Origin: Carnimonas bestiolae
GTDB lineage: Bacteria > Pseudomonadota > Gammaproteobacteria > Pseudomonadales > Halomonadaceae
Strand: one strand, 5' to 3'
DNA: 64,000 bases
Assembly: GCF_051251125.1 (NCBI RefSeq)
Contig: NZ_JBPCZL010000005.1
A program made the position numbers and the translations under genes. Shown piece after piece: positions 24,995-33,753 of this stretch. Each line of letters starts with the position of its first letter. Position 1 is the stretch's first letter. A model generated the notes under the pieces. That model saw only the letters and a program-made list of their open reading frames with translations. It was not told the DNA's origin and searched no databases.

Positions 24995-26521
24995 TTAGTC
25001 GATGCGTGGGTGCTGCTCGACCAGATCCTTACGCTGTTTTGCCAGTGCTTCCATCTGTTCGTCGATGTCTTCGATCTGGCTTTCGATATCATCGTGATGC
25101 TCGGCGAGTACTTCTTTCGCTTCCTGCTTATCAAGCGCGGCAGGGGTAGAGCCCATTAGCGGCTTACGCGCGCTTTCCGCAGTGATAAGAATCATCACCA
25201 TGCCGATCACCGCAGTGATCATCATGTAGTAGGCGGGCAGCATGTCGTTGCCGAAGGTATCGACCAGCCAGGTAGAGAACAGCGGCGTAGTACCACCGAA
25301 CAGCGAGGTCGAGATATTCAGCGCTACTGCAATGGCACCATAGCGGATAGCGGTCGGGAACAGTGCCGGCAGCGTGGAGGCCATTGAAGCGGTGAAGCAG
25401 GTCTGGAACGCGCCCATGATCATCAGGCCCGCGAAGATGACCGCAATGCTATCGGAGTGCAGCATCATGAAGCACGGGATGGAGAAGATCAGGAAGCCCA
25501 GACAGCCGGAGAAGATGACCGGACGACGGCCAAAGCGGTCGGTCGCCAGGCCCATGAACGGCTGGATGATCATCATCACCGCCATGACTGCAATCAGCAG
25601 CCACAGGCCGTGGCTGGCAGAGTGGCCGACCACCTCAGAGAGGTAGGAAGGCATGTACGCCAGCACCATGTAGTTGGTCGCCATGTACACCAGCACCAGC
25701 CCCATGCACAGCAGCAGTGGACGCCAGTGGCCAGAGACCATGGTGGTCAGGCCCTGAGTGGCGGATTCCTGTGCTTTCTGTGCTTCTTCGTCGTCTTCGG
25801 TCTGCTCGAACGCCGGCGTTTCTTCGAGACGCAGACGCATGTAGATACCGATCAGGCCAAGCGGACCCGCGATGAAGAAGGGAATACGCCAGCCCCAGCT
25901 GTACAGGTCAGCTTCGCTGAGGAACTGCTGCACCAGCGTGGCGATCAGCGCCGCGGCGATATAGCCGATGAAGGTACCGAACTCGAGCCAGCTGGTCAGG
26001 AAACCGCGAATACGGTCGGGCGCGTGCTCGGCAAGGAAGGTCATTGCACCGCCGAACTCGCCGCCAGTAGAGAAGCCCTGCAGCAAACGTAGGCATAGCA
26101 GCAGAATAGGTGCCCAGATACCAATGGTGTCGTAGCTGGGAATCAGGCCAATACAGAAGGAACTGACTGACATCAGCACCATGGTAAAGGCGAGTACCTT
26201 TTGGCGTCCGAGCTTATCGCCCAGCGGACCCAGCACAAGACCACCGATGGGGCGGGCAAGGAAGGCCGCAGCGAAGGCACCGAACGAGGCCATCATCTGG
26301 ATGCCGGGGCTGCTTCCGGGGAAGAACACTACCCCGATAATGGCGGCGAGATAGGCGTAAACACCCATGTCGAACCATTCCATCGCGTTACCCAGCGAGG
26401 TGCCTAGAATTGTGCGCTTCAGCGTTGATTTCTCAACCAGTGTTACGTCGTTGAGGGTAAGTGCGCGTCTTTTGCTGCGTTTCTTTTTACTGCCGGGGGT
26501 ATGGGCGGTCGTAACTGCCAT
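24995..26521 (-). CDS. proP: ProP-type osmoprotectant:proton symporter
   Basis: A 508-residue MFS transporter of the metabolite:H+ symporter family, with 12 predicted helices. It matches ProP by the N-terminal DVTLVEKSTLKRTILGTSLG, NAMEWFDMGVYAYLA, GGEFGGAMTFLAEHAP and RFGRRPVIFSG. The C-terminus (about residues 465-508) is a charged heptad-rich tail (IESQIEDIDEQMEAL) of the kind that forms a coiled coil in osmosensory ProP orthologues and tunes the activation threshold. ProP takes up proline, glycine betaine and ectoine under osmotic stress, which fits a halotolerant host. Its promoter should be in 26522-26640. Confidence 0.93.
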   Translation of the reverse strand: MAVTTAHTPGSKKKRSKRRALTLNDVTLVEKSTLKRTILGTSLGNAMEWFDMGVYAYLAAIIGVVFFPGSSPGIQMMASFGAFAAAFLARPIGGLVLGPLGDKLGRQKVLAFTMVLMSVSSFCIGLIPSYDTIGIWAPILLLCLRLLQGFSTGGEFGGAMTFLAEHAPDRIRGFLTSWLEFGTFIGYIAAALIATLVQQFLSEADLYSWGWRIPFFIAGPLGLIGIYMRLRLEETPAFEQTEDDEEAQKAQESATQGLTTMVSGHWRPLLLCMGLVLVYMATNYMVLAYMPSYLSEVVGHSASHGLWLLIAVMAVMMIIQPFMGLATDRFGRRPVIFSGCLGFLIFSIPCFMMLHSDSIAVIFAGLMIMGAFQTCFTASMASTLPALFPTAIRYGAIAVALNISTSLFGGTTPLFSTWLVDTFGNDMLPAYYMMITAVIGMVMILITAESARKPLMGSTPAALDKQEAKEVLAEHHDDIESQIEDIDEQMEALAKQRKDLVEQHPRID

Positions 26522-26930
26522 GATTCATCCTCGGTTGAGTTTCGATCAGCGTTTTCTTAATGATACGCCTGATAATTCGACGCCATATCATAAGGACTAT
26601 TAATGCTAAGGGAAGCGCTCATTATACCTCTGGCTTATAGACAGCGCCGTTGGATCGCGCTTCAAGCTGCATGAATAGCGGGCTGCTCGGGGGTTGACAG
26701 AATATTGTGTCTTTCTGTTATTGAGCTGAAATGAGCAAATTTCGCCGCTGAATCCGGTTTTTTCTGAAACGTTGTCAACAATTTAGCGGCACGCCCTTCG
26801 TTGATACGACGGTAGAGGGCCTGCCGCAAGGCGGATTAGCACAGTGTGTACCTGGTTATTCGTTAGCCATGGAGTGGCGCAATGCGGGCTCTGCGTTATG
26901 TCGATAGCCAGAGCAGGATAGCGCGCTCCA
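26522..26930. other. Intergenic region upstream of proP and downstream of the Lrp gene
   Basis: This 409-base gap contains a TTGACA at 26694 with only a poor -10 partner on the plus strand, and an AT-rich stretch next to proP that probably carries its promoter. An 85-codon minus-strand frame that overlaps the Lrp gene has no protein-like features. I see no gene. Confidence 0.5.
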
Positions 26931-27395
26931 CTATCTTCCCTTGACCGGCAGCGGCCGCTGTTCCTCGAGGGTTTCCATGACGAAGTGGGTGACCACATCC
27001 TTGAGCTCGATATGCTCCGTAATCTGCCGGTAGGTGGCATCGAAGGACGCCATATCCTGAGTCACCAGCTTCAAACAGTAGTCGTAGCTACCACCAACCC
27101 GGTAAAAATCGACCACCTCCGGCGTGCGCGACACGATATTGCATAGATGGTCGTGCCATAGCGCCGTGTATTGCCCCGCCTTTAGCATCATGAAAACCGT
27201 CATGTTAAGCCCCAGCCGATGGCGATTCACCACCGCAGTGTAGCGATCGATAATACCGCTCTTCTTGAGCGCCTGAAGTCGACGCCAGCAAGCGTTTTGC
27301 GACAGCCCAGTCAGGTCGGCTAATTCACGCTGGGAACGCGTGCTATCGCGCTGAAGCTCAGCCAGCAAGCGTCGGTCAATATGATCTAGATTCAC
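26931..27395 (-). CDS. Lrp/AsnC family transcriptional regulator
   Basis: A 154-residue regulator. The N-terminal winged HTH reads LLAELQRDSTRSQRELADLTG and SQNACWRRLQALKKSGIIDR, the classical AsnC signature. The C-terminal RAM (amino-acid binding) domain carries VDFYRVGGSYDYCLKLVTQD. Family members sense amino acids and regulate transport or catabolism. The target is unknown. It is divergent from tonB across a 378-base AT-rich gap and could act there; no permease or amino-acid gene is directly adjacent except proP downstream. Confidence 0.93.
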   Translation of the reverse strand: MNLDHIDRRLLAELQRDSTRSQRELADLTGLSQNACWRRLQALKKSGIIDRYTAVVNRHRLGLNMTVFMMLKAGQYTALWHDHLCNIVSRTPEVVDFYRVGGSYDYCLKLVTQDMASFDATYRQITEHIELKDVVTHFVMETLEEQRPLPVKGR

Positions 27396-27773
27396 GCCAT
27401 TTTTCCTATAAATATTTTAATTGTTCCGCTAAATAAACAAAAAATGATAGTGAATACAACATTGGTAGTAGGATAATCTTGGGGTGTGTCGGAAGTTATT
27501 GATTTACCGGCCTTATATGAAACGTTTGTGCATAACGTTAGAAACAAAAAACGCCAGATTCTTATAAATAGAAGAGCGGCGTAACGATCGAACAAGAATA
27601 AGAGGGGCGGTTCGCGGCAGGTAGTGATTGAGTATGCCTGCGTCGCTGTGCCCCGCGTTGCCTTACCGCATGGAGTGGTTAACAGTCTGTCAGTGAGCAT
27701 TCGATTAGCCGCTCCATGTTTTTATTGCTTGTTCCGCGAAGACCTTCAGCACCTGATAAAAGAGATCACCGCG
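27396..27773. promoter_or_regulatory. AT-rich divergent regulatory region between lrp-like gene and tonB
   Basis: A 378-base gap, clearly AT-richer than its flanks. At 27445-27459 TGATAGT-G-AATACAA matches 10 of 14 positions of a 7-1-7 Fur box, which would fit iron control of tonB, but the match is weak. The tonB frame stays open upstream to 27624; I reject that extension because it lacks TonB features. Confidence 0.35.
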
Positions 27774-28679
27774 ATGCCGGCATCGAAGGATTCCAAGCTC
27801 GACGTTGACGCGTCCCCTTTCTGGGAAACGCGTGGAAAATGGCGTTGGAAAATACTGATTGCTATCGCACTGCTTGTTTCATTTGCGGCGCATATCGCCG
27901 TGTATCTAAAACTGACCGAGCACCGCACGCCGCCCAAACCAACGCGAGTTGCCAGTGCCCAAACCGTGACGGTCAATCTGACCCAACAGCAGGCTGCACC
28001 CCAGCCGCAGTCGCCACCGCCGCCCGCTCAGCCACCCGAACCTAGCCACGCTCAGCAGCGCGCGGTAGAAGACCCCTTGGCTACCCGCAAGCGTCCGCCG
28101 CACAAGCACGGTGAAAAGAACGCCCAGCGGGATGATCAGCGCAAGCAGCGCCCTGATCCCAAACCAACACCGAAACCTGCACCGAAGCCGCCTCGGCCAA
28201 CGCCTAAGCCCGCTGAAAAGCCTCCACGGCCTACGCCCAAGCCGGCTGAAAAGCCCGCTCAGGCAGCACCAAGCCAGTCCGCAGCGGCAAGCAAGAAACC
28301 GGCACCCGAGAGCCGTAGCCAGTCGGCATCGCAACAGTCCGCCAGCGCGGCCAAAGTACGCAATGCGCAGTCGCGCGGTGCCGCTAGCGACCGTCAGAAC
28401 TGGAATAGTCAGGCCGTCGCCAAGCTGGAGGCCGCCAAGCGCTATCCGCCGGCGGCGCGGCAACGACGCCAGCAGGACGTGATCCGCGTCATGATGACCG
28501 TTAACCGCCAGGGGCGCATCGTGCAGCACCGCATTGTGATGAGCCATCACGTGATGCTGCTTGATCGCGAAGTAGACCGCATGATGTCGAGCGTTAAGTT
28601 GCCGCCGCTGCCGGATTCGATTCCCGGCGAGACAATCACGGTCATGGTGCCAATCAATTTCCGCGTTACCGGTAGCTGA
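27774..28679 (+). CDS. tonB: Energy transducer TonB
   Basis: A 301-residue inner-membrane protein that passes proton-motive force to outer-membrane receptors. The start is at the ATG at 27774. A single N-terminal helix (WKILIAIALLVSFAAHIAVYL, about residues 22-42) is followed by a long Pro/Lys/Gln-rich periplasmic spacer with two near-copies of PPRPTPKPAEK. The C-terminal TonB domain reads KRYPPAARQRRQQDVIRVMM, GRIVQHRIV and LPPLPDSIPGE. The helix carries the conserved His. No exbB or exbD is nearby, so it must use ExbBD encoded elsewhere. It stands 100 bases before the thioredoxin gene and serves either the adjacent receptor or the cell in general. Confidence 0.95.
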   Translation: MPASKDSKLDVDASPFWETRGKWRWKILIAIALLVSFAAHIAVYLKLTEHRTPPKPTRVASAQTVTVNLTQQQAAPQPQSPPPPAQPPEPSHAQQRAVEDPLATRKRPPHKHGEKNAQRDDQRKQRPDPKPTPKPAPKPPRPTPKPAEKPPRPTPKPAEKPAQAAPSQSAAASKKPAPESRSQSASQQSASAAKVRNAQSRGAASDRQNWNSQAVAKLEAAKRYPPAARQRRQQDVIRVMMTVNRQGRIVQHRIVMSHHVMLLDREVDRMMSSVKLPPLPDSIPGETITVMVPINFRVTGS

Positions 28680-28779
28680 GGAACCTTGCGTAGTGCCGAG
28701 ATCGCTGTCGTATCTCACCCATAAGTCGCCATCGTTTTGGCGAAGAAGTGCCCGATTTCAACCACTGTGAGCCGTATCA

Positions 28780-29121
28780 ATGAACAACCAACAACAATAT
28801 GCAATTAGTACCAACGAGCAGGATTTTCACGACCACGTGCTGGCCGCCCGTGGCGTGGTGTTAACGTATTGGTGGGCAGATTGGTGCGGGCCTTGCAAGG
28901 AATTCAAGCCAGTGTTGTACGACTTCGTTGCCAGTTTTGGTGACGAAGTAGCGCTGTGCACGATCGACGCCGATGCTGCGGTAGCGCTGACCCGAGAATA
29001 CAACGTACGCAGTCTGCCGACGCTGATTGTGTTCGTTAACGGTGAACAGCAGCAGCGCCTTTCGGGTGTGGTCTCGAAGTCGCGCATCTTCGCGCTGGTC
29101 GATGAGTTCATTGAGGAGTAG
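28780..29121 (+). CDS. Cytoplasmic thioredoxin-like protein
   Basis: A 113-residue thioredoxin with the complete active site WCGPC (Cys36, Cys39) and the cis-Pro region VRSLPTLIVFVNGE. No signal peptide, so it acts in the cytoplasm. It is seven bases upstream of the S9 peptidase start and so the first gene of the thioredoxin / peptidase / ABC / receptor operon. Here it may reduce disulfides in an imported peptide or protect the peptidase; this is an inference from context only. Confidence 0.92.
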   Translation: MNNQQQYAISTNEQDFHDHVLAARGVVLTYWWADWCGPCKEFKPVLYDFVASFGDEVALCTIDADAAVALTREYNVRSLPTLIVFVNGEQQQRLSGVVSKSRIFALVDEFIEE

Positions 29122-29128
29122 CGGAAGA

Positions 29129-31954
29129 ATGCAAATGACCGCCTACAGAAACGATGCCGCGCTGCGCTCAGAGGTTCTTCAAAAGCTAGCGGATTTCATC
29201 GCGTCTGATCGCTGGGACCACCGCCCGCTGTATTGGGACGGCACCAAGGGCAGTATTGTGGGGCAGTTGATTCAAGGCGATAACGTTAGCGATTGGGAAG
29301 CACAAACCGGGCTGCCTGCGTGGGTGGGCATGCTGGCGGATATGCTGGTGTTCATGGGGCCGGATGATCGCGAAGCATTGCGCGTCGCCGTTGATCTACT
29401 GGGCACCATTGAAGAAGGGCAGCCGCTCGAACGCACGGCTGGCGTGTGTGTGCTCAATTTGCTTACTCACCCCCGCATTGGCCTGCTTGGGCAAGGCATC
29501 GAGTTTCCTGAGCCTCTGCAGCAGGTGTTCGACGAGATTGTCGCTACCTATCGTCGCTTTGTGTGCGGCGACACCATTTCCGATCGCGAATGGCGAGCGA
29601 TTCGGCGCCGGGTCATTTTCTGCGTCGATGATCTTGAAGAAGGCTCGATGGCAGAGTACGCGGGGCGCTGCATTGAGGCGGCCGCGTGGAACCCCACTAC
29701 GTCATTTACGGTAGTGGCAGATAGCTTCAAGTCGCTGTTTACGCTGCGCAATGAGCACGAATTTGGCTACTACCCTTGGTCGAGCGACGATTATCAGCGC
29801 CTTCAGGCGTTAAGCCGTCAGGTGATCGAAGAAGCGCCCGAAGGGGCTTTCTCCAACGCCGACTCGCCGTATTACATGGACGTGGTGCATCGCCATGATC
29901 CTGTACTGGTGGATCGTTACTACGCCTTCCAGCGTCACCGTACCGCATTGGCGGAGCGTATTTGGCGCGAACTCACCGAGATTCTGTTCCAGGCCTTCAG
30001 GGTTGATCATCAAACGCCAGTGCCGCTGCGGCCGCGATCCGACTTCTTCGCGCATCCCCAGCGTGGCTCGTTTACCTTAAGCGGTGACGGCCAGTGGCTC
30101 GCCTGGACGGTCAATCATGAGGGCGCCATGAATGTTTGGGTGGCGCCGCGTGATGATCTTTCCGCTGCCCGTCAGATAACGTTCAATCCGCGCGGCATTT
30201 CAGGGTATTCGTGGGCGCCGCTGCCCGGCACGCTGGTGTTCATGCAAGACAAGGACGGCGATGGGGCGTGGAAGCACTACATCGTTGATCTGGAGAGCCT
30301 TGAGCCTCGGGAACTGCTGCCTGGCTTCGGCGAGGCACGTATCGGCCTGATGGGCACCAGCCGCAAGTTTCCCGGCGAGATTGTCGTCTCGATCAATGAT
30401 CGTGATCCCAACCTGGGCGATATCTATCGCGTTAGCCTGACGACCGGTGAACGCACGCTAATCATGGAGAACCCCGGGCTTTCTGGCTATCTGTACGACG
30501 ATGAATACAACGCCTTGTTTGCGCTGGAGCGCACCACCGATGGTGGCACCCAGATGCTCAAACGGTCGCCCGAAGGTGAGTGGCATGCGTGGCTAAAGTG
30601 GGATTTCGAGGACGCGCGCATGTCAGGGCCTTCCCATCTGAGTGCTGATGGCCGGGTGCTGTATGCGTTCGATAGCCGCGGACGAGATACTGCCGCACTG
30701 GTCGCCATCGATGTCGACTCCGGTGAATCGCGCGTTGTTGCCGAGCATCCGAAAGCGGATATCGCGGGCACCATCAACGATTTGGTCGATCGCCACCCAC
30801 TGGCGTACGGCGTGAACTACACCCAGTTCGAGCGCGTGGTGCTGGACGACGCACTGCGTGACGACGTGGCGTTTCTCGATACCGTCGGTATTGGCGAGTG
30901 GAATCTGGCGGATCGCAGCGACGATGATCGCGTTTGGCTGGTGATGGCGGCGGCGGATATTCAGCCGGGCGCGGTGTATATCTTCGACCGTGACAAGCGT
31001 GACGTCACACTGCTGCACTCATTCCGCCCCGAGCTCGATGACCTTGAGCTGGCACCGATGACGCCGGTGATTATCCCATCACGCGATGGTCTTGAGCTGG
31101 TGTCGCTGCTCAGCGTTCCGCCGCGGGATTACCTGGCGACCGCGCTGACCAAACAGCCGTTGCCGCTGGTGCTGTTGGTGCACGGTGGCCCGTGGACCCG
31201 TGACAGCTACGGCTACAGCGCGACGCACCAGTGGCTGGCGAATCGTGGTTATGCGGTATTGGCGGTTAACTTCCGCGGCTCGATTGGCTTCGGCAAAGCG
31301 TTCATCAATGCCGGTGATGAAGAGTGGGGCGGCAAGATGGACGATGACTTAATCGATGCCGTTAATTGGGCCGTTGAGCAAGGCATTGCCGACCCGCAGC
31401 GGGTGGCCATTATGGGCGCTTCCTACGGCGGCTATGCGGTGCTATCCGGACTGACGCGCTTCCCTGACACCTATGCCTGCGGTATCGATATCGTAGGGCC
31501 AGCCAACCTTGAAACCCTGCTACAGACCATTCCTTCTTACTGGAAGGCGGCGCTGCATGCCCAGTACCGCGCCATCGGTGACCCGGCCACCGAGCACGGA
31601 CTCAAGCTGCTTAGAGAGCGCTCACCGGTGTATCGCGCTGGGGATATTCGTGCGCCGCTGCTGATTGGTCAGGGCGGCAACGATCCGCGCGTTAACAAGG
31701 CCGAGTCGGAGCAAATGGTCGCTGCGCTCAAGCGCAACGAAGTGCCGGTGATCTATGCGTACTATCCTGATGAAGGGCACGGCTTCGGCCGCGAGGCCAA
31801 CGTTGGCTCCTTCAATGGGCTGGTGGAAACCTTCCTGGCGCGCCATTTGGGCGGACGTGCCGAGCCGTGGTCGAGCGCCGACTATCCGGGCACCTCACTT
31901 GATCTCTCGGCCAGCACTGCATCGCTCGACGATGCCGAAGGAGGCGCGCCATGA
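29129..31954 (+). CDS. S9 family (prolyl oligopeptidase-type) serine peptidase with unusual N-terminal region
   Basis: A 941-residue protein; the start ATG at 29129 follows the thioredoxin stop by seven bases. The C-terminal alpha/beta-hydrolase domain (about 660-920) carries GASYGGYA with Ser765, Asp852 in GGNDPRVNK and His884 in DEGHGF, a complete catalytic triad. Residues about 305-650 look like the family's beta-propeller (LSGDGQWLAWTVNHEG, YIVDLESLEPREL). The first 300 residues are an extra, mostly helical region I do not recognise. No signal peptide, so it is cytoplasmic. It probably cleaves small peptides, possibly after proline or isopeptide bonds. Its stop overlaps the ABC transporter start as ATGA. 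Confidence 0.92.
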   Translation: MQMTAYRNDAALRSEVLQKLADFIASDRWDHRPLYWDGTKGSIVGQLIQGDNVSDWEAQTGLPAWVGMLADMLVFMGPDDREALRVAVDLLGTIEEGQPLERTAGVCVLNLLTHPRIGLLGQGIEFPEPLQQVFDEIVATYRRFVCGDTISDREWRAIRRRVIFCVDDLEEGSMAEYAGRCIEAAAWNPTTSFTVVADSFKSLFTLRNEHEFGYYPWSSDDYQRLQALSRQVIEEAPEGAFSNADSPYYMDVVHRHDPVLVDRYYAFQRHRTALAERIWRELTEILFQAFRVDHQTPVPLRPRSDFFAHPQRGSFTLSGDGQWLAWTVNHEGAMNVWVAPRDDLSAARQITFNPRGISGYSWAPLPGTLVFMQDKDGDGAWKHYIVDLESLEPRELLPGFGEARIGLMGTSRKFPGEIVVSINDRDPNLGDIYRVSLTTGERTLIMENPGLSGYLYDDEYNALFALERTTDGGTQMLKRSPEGEWHAWLKWDFEDARMSGPSHLSADGRVLYAFDSRGRDTAALVAIDVDSGESRVVAEHPKADIAGTINDLVDRHPLAYGVNYTQFERVVLDDALRDDVAFLDTVGIGEWNLADRSDDDRVWLVMAAADIQPGAVYIFDRDKRDVTLLHSFRPELDDLELAPMTPVIIPSRDGLELVSLLSVPPRDYLATALTKQPLPLVLLVHGGPWTRDSYGYSATHQWLANRGYAVLAVNFRGSIGFGKAFINAGDEEWGGKMDDDLIDAVNWAVEQGIADPQRVAIMGASYGGYAVLSGLTRFPDTYACGIDIVGPANLETLLQTIPSYWKAALHAQYRAIGDPATEHGLKLLRERSPVYRAGDIRAPLLIGQGGNDPRVNKAESEQMVAALKRNEVPVIYAYYPDEGHGFGREANVGSFNGLVETFLARHLGGRAEPWSSADYPGTSLDLSASTASLDDAEGGAP

Positions 31955-33702
31955 GCACGTCTCACTCGCAAGCCTCGTTTTCGCCGGATGATGTGCGGTT
32001 GGGCAAGCGGCTGTTTGCCCGCCTGTGGCGACTGATCAAGCCGTACTGGGCGCGCAAGGCGTGCTGGAAATCGTGGCTGATTCTGCTGTTTTTGCTGTCA
32101 TCGATTTTCTGGGGCGCCTACACCGGCATTGTCTCTTCTTACAAAATGAAGGACATGACCAACGCCTTGGTCAATCACGAAAGCCACACCTTCTACTGGT
32201 CGCTAGCGTTTTTTATCGGGCTGTCGCTGCTGTCGATGCTAACCACGCCGATCATGCAGATTGCCGAAGCCTGGCTGGATGCGGACTGGCGAAAGTGGCT
32301 AACGTCGCATTTGATCAATAACTATCTGGCGCGGCGTACCTACTATCACATTGCCGTGTACGGCGATCTTGATAACCCCGATCAGCGTATTCAGGAAAAC
32401 GTAAAACCGTTCGTAACGTCAGCGGCCAGCTTTCCCAGTCAGGTGGTGGCCGGTTTCGTGGCCTCGGCGAGCAGCCTGGGCACGCTGATGACCATGGATG
32501 TCTCGATGCTGATCGCGGTGTGCATTTATGGCGTGGTGCAGTGCGTGGTGCTGTTTGCGATCAATATTCCGCCCATCAAGCAGAACATGGAGTCGCAAAT
32601 TGCCGAGGCAGACTTGCGTCACGGGCTGCTGCACGTGCGTGAAAACGCCGAAGCCATCGCGTTCTATCACGGCGAAAAACAAGAGCAGGAACAGCTGGCG
32701 GTGCGCCTGTGGGTCGCCATCAAGAAGCAGCTCAAGATTGCTTACTATCAGGCCATTGTGTACTTCGGCGCCTACAACATTCTGGCAGTGGTATGGACCG
32801 CGATGCCGTTTCTGGTGCTGGGACCGAAGGTGCTTAGCGGCGATATGGACCTGGGCACGCTGAATCAGGCAACCATGCTGGCGACGATGAGCCTTGGCGC
32901 GTTTCGTACCCTGGCCAACTTCCTGCCTACCATCAGTGGGGCGGCACCCCAGGCGGTGCGTCTGGCGCATATTCAGGAGCGCTTTGCCGAGATGGACGAA
33001 GACGCGGTGAACTCCAGCGGACATTCGATCCAGATCACGCGCGGTGCCGACCATGTGCGTTTGCACGATGTATGCCTTGAAACTCCGCGCGGTGAGCAGC
33101 GGTTGGTGCAGCATCTGTCGCTTCAGCTGGACGCGGGCCAGAGCCTGTCGATTATCGGTCAGACCGGCGTTGGCAAAAGCTCGCTGCTGCGCGCTATGTC
33201 GGCGTTGTGGACGCGTGGCAGCGGCAATATCGAAATGCCTGATGGTGAGGAGTGTCTATTCTTACCACAGCGCCCTTACATGACGCTGTCTGACTTGCGC
33301 ACGCAAATTATCTATCCCAGCAAGCAGTATCACACGGACGAAGAGCTCCAGCGGGTGATGGATCACGTTTGCCTGCCGCAGCTTGCTGAGAAGTACGGTG
33401 GCTTCGACGCGGTTAACGATTGGGGGCGGGTGCTGTCGCTGGGTGAGCAGCAGCGCCTGGCGTTCGCTCGCGTCATTATCAACGAGCCGCGTTTCGTGTT
33501 TCTCGATGAAGCCACCAGCGCGGTGGATTTCCGCACCGAAACCGCGCTGTACAAGGCGCTTGCGGCAACCGGCGCCAGTTTTGTCAGCGTGGGCCACCGC
33601 GACACCATCATCGGCTTCCACACCCAGGTGCTGGAAATGAAGGCGAAGGGTGAGTGGGAGCTTAAGCGCCCCGAAGACATCGCGCCGCAACGACATTCAT
33701 AG
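31951..33702 (+). CDS. ABC transporter, fused permease-ATPase (ABC_membrane_2 / SbmA-YddA-like)
   Basis: A 583-residue half transporter. The membrane domain (about residues 30-340) has the ABC_membrane_2 look of SbmA, BacA and YddA (WRKWLTSHLINNYLARRTYY, YGDLDNPDQRIQENVK), followed by an ATPase domain with Walker A GQTGVGKSS (about 403), an LSLGEQQR signature, Walker B FVFLDEATS and the switch His in SVGHRDT. SbmA/BacA proteins take in peptides, while Rv1819c-type fused members carry an ATPase as here. The four-base overlap with the peptidase gene and the TonB receptor 51 bases downstream suggest inner-membrane uptake of the receptor's ligand; export cannot be excluded. Confidence 0.9.
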   Translation: MSTSHSQASFSPDDVRLGKRLFARLWRLIKPYWARKACWKSWLILLFLLSSIFWGAYTGIVSSYKMKDMTNALVNHESHTFYWSLAFFIGLSLLSMLTTPIMQIAEAWLDADWRKWLTSHLINNYLARRTYYHIAVYGDLDNPDQRIQENVKPFVTSAASFPSQVVAGFVASASSLGTLMTMDVSMLIAVCIYGVVQCVVLFAINIPPIKQNMESQIAEADLRHGLLHVRENAEAIAFYHGEKQEQEQLAVRLWVAIKKQLKIAYYQAIVYFGAYNILAVVWTAMPFLVLGPKVLSGDMDLGTLNQATMLATMSLGAFRTLANFLPTISGAAPQAVRLAHIQERFAEMDEDAVNSSGHSIQITRGADHVRLHDVCLETPRGEQRLVQHLSLQLDAGQSLSIIGQTGVGKSSLLRAMSALWTRGSGNIEMPDGEECLFLPQRPYMTLSDLRTQIIYPSKQYHTDEELQRVMDHVCLPQLAEKYGGFDAVNDWGRVLSLGEQQRLAFARVIINEPRFVFLDEATSAVDFRTETALYKALAATGASFVSVGHRDTIIGFHTQVLEMKAKGEWELKRPEDIAPQRHS

Positions 33703-33753
33703 ACATACACCACAGCGATTGCTGCCCGGAACAACAACGAACAAGAGAACGCT

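Noticed and set aside
27906..28718. A 270-codon minus-strand frame across tonB
   Set aside because: Antisense shadow of the Pro/Lys-rich spacer of tonB, made mostly of Arg, Leu, Gly and Trp with no family pattern.
28720..28745. A small TCGCCA / TGGCGA hairpin between tonB and the thioredoxin gene
   Set aside because: Only six base pairs and no U-tract; not enough to call a terminator.
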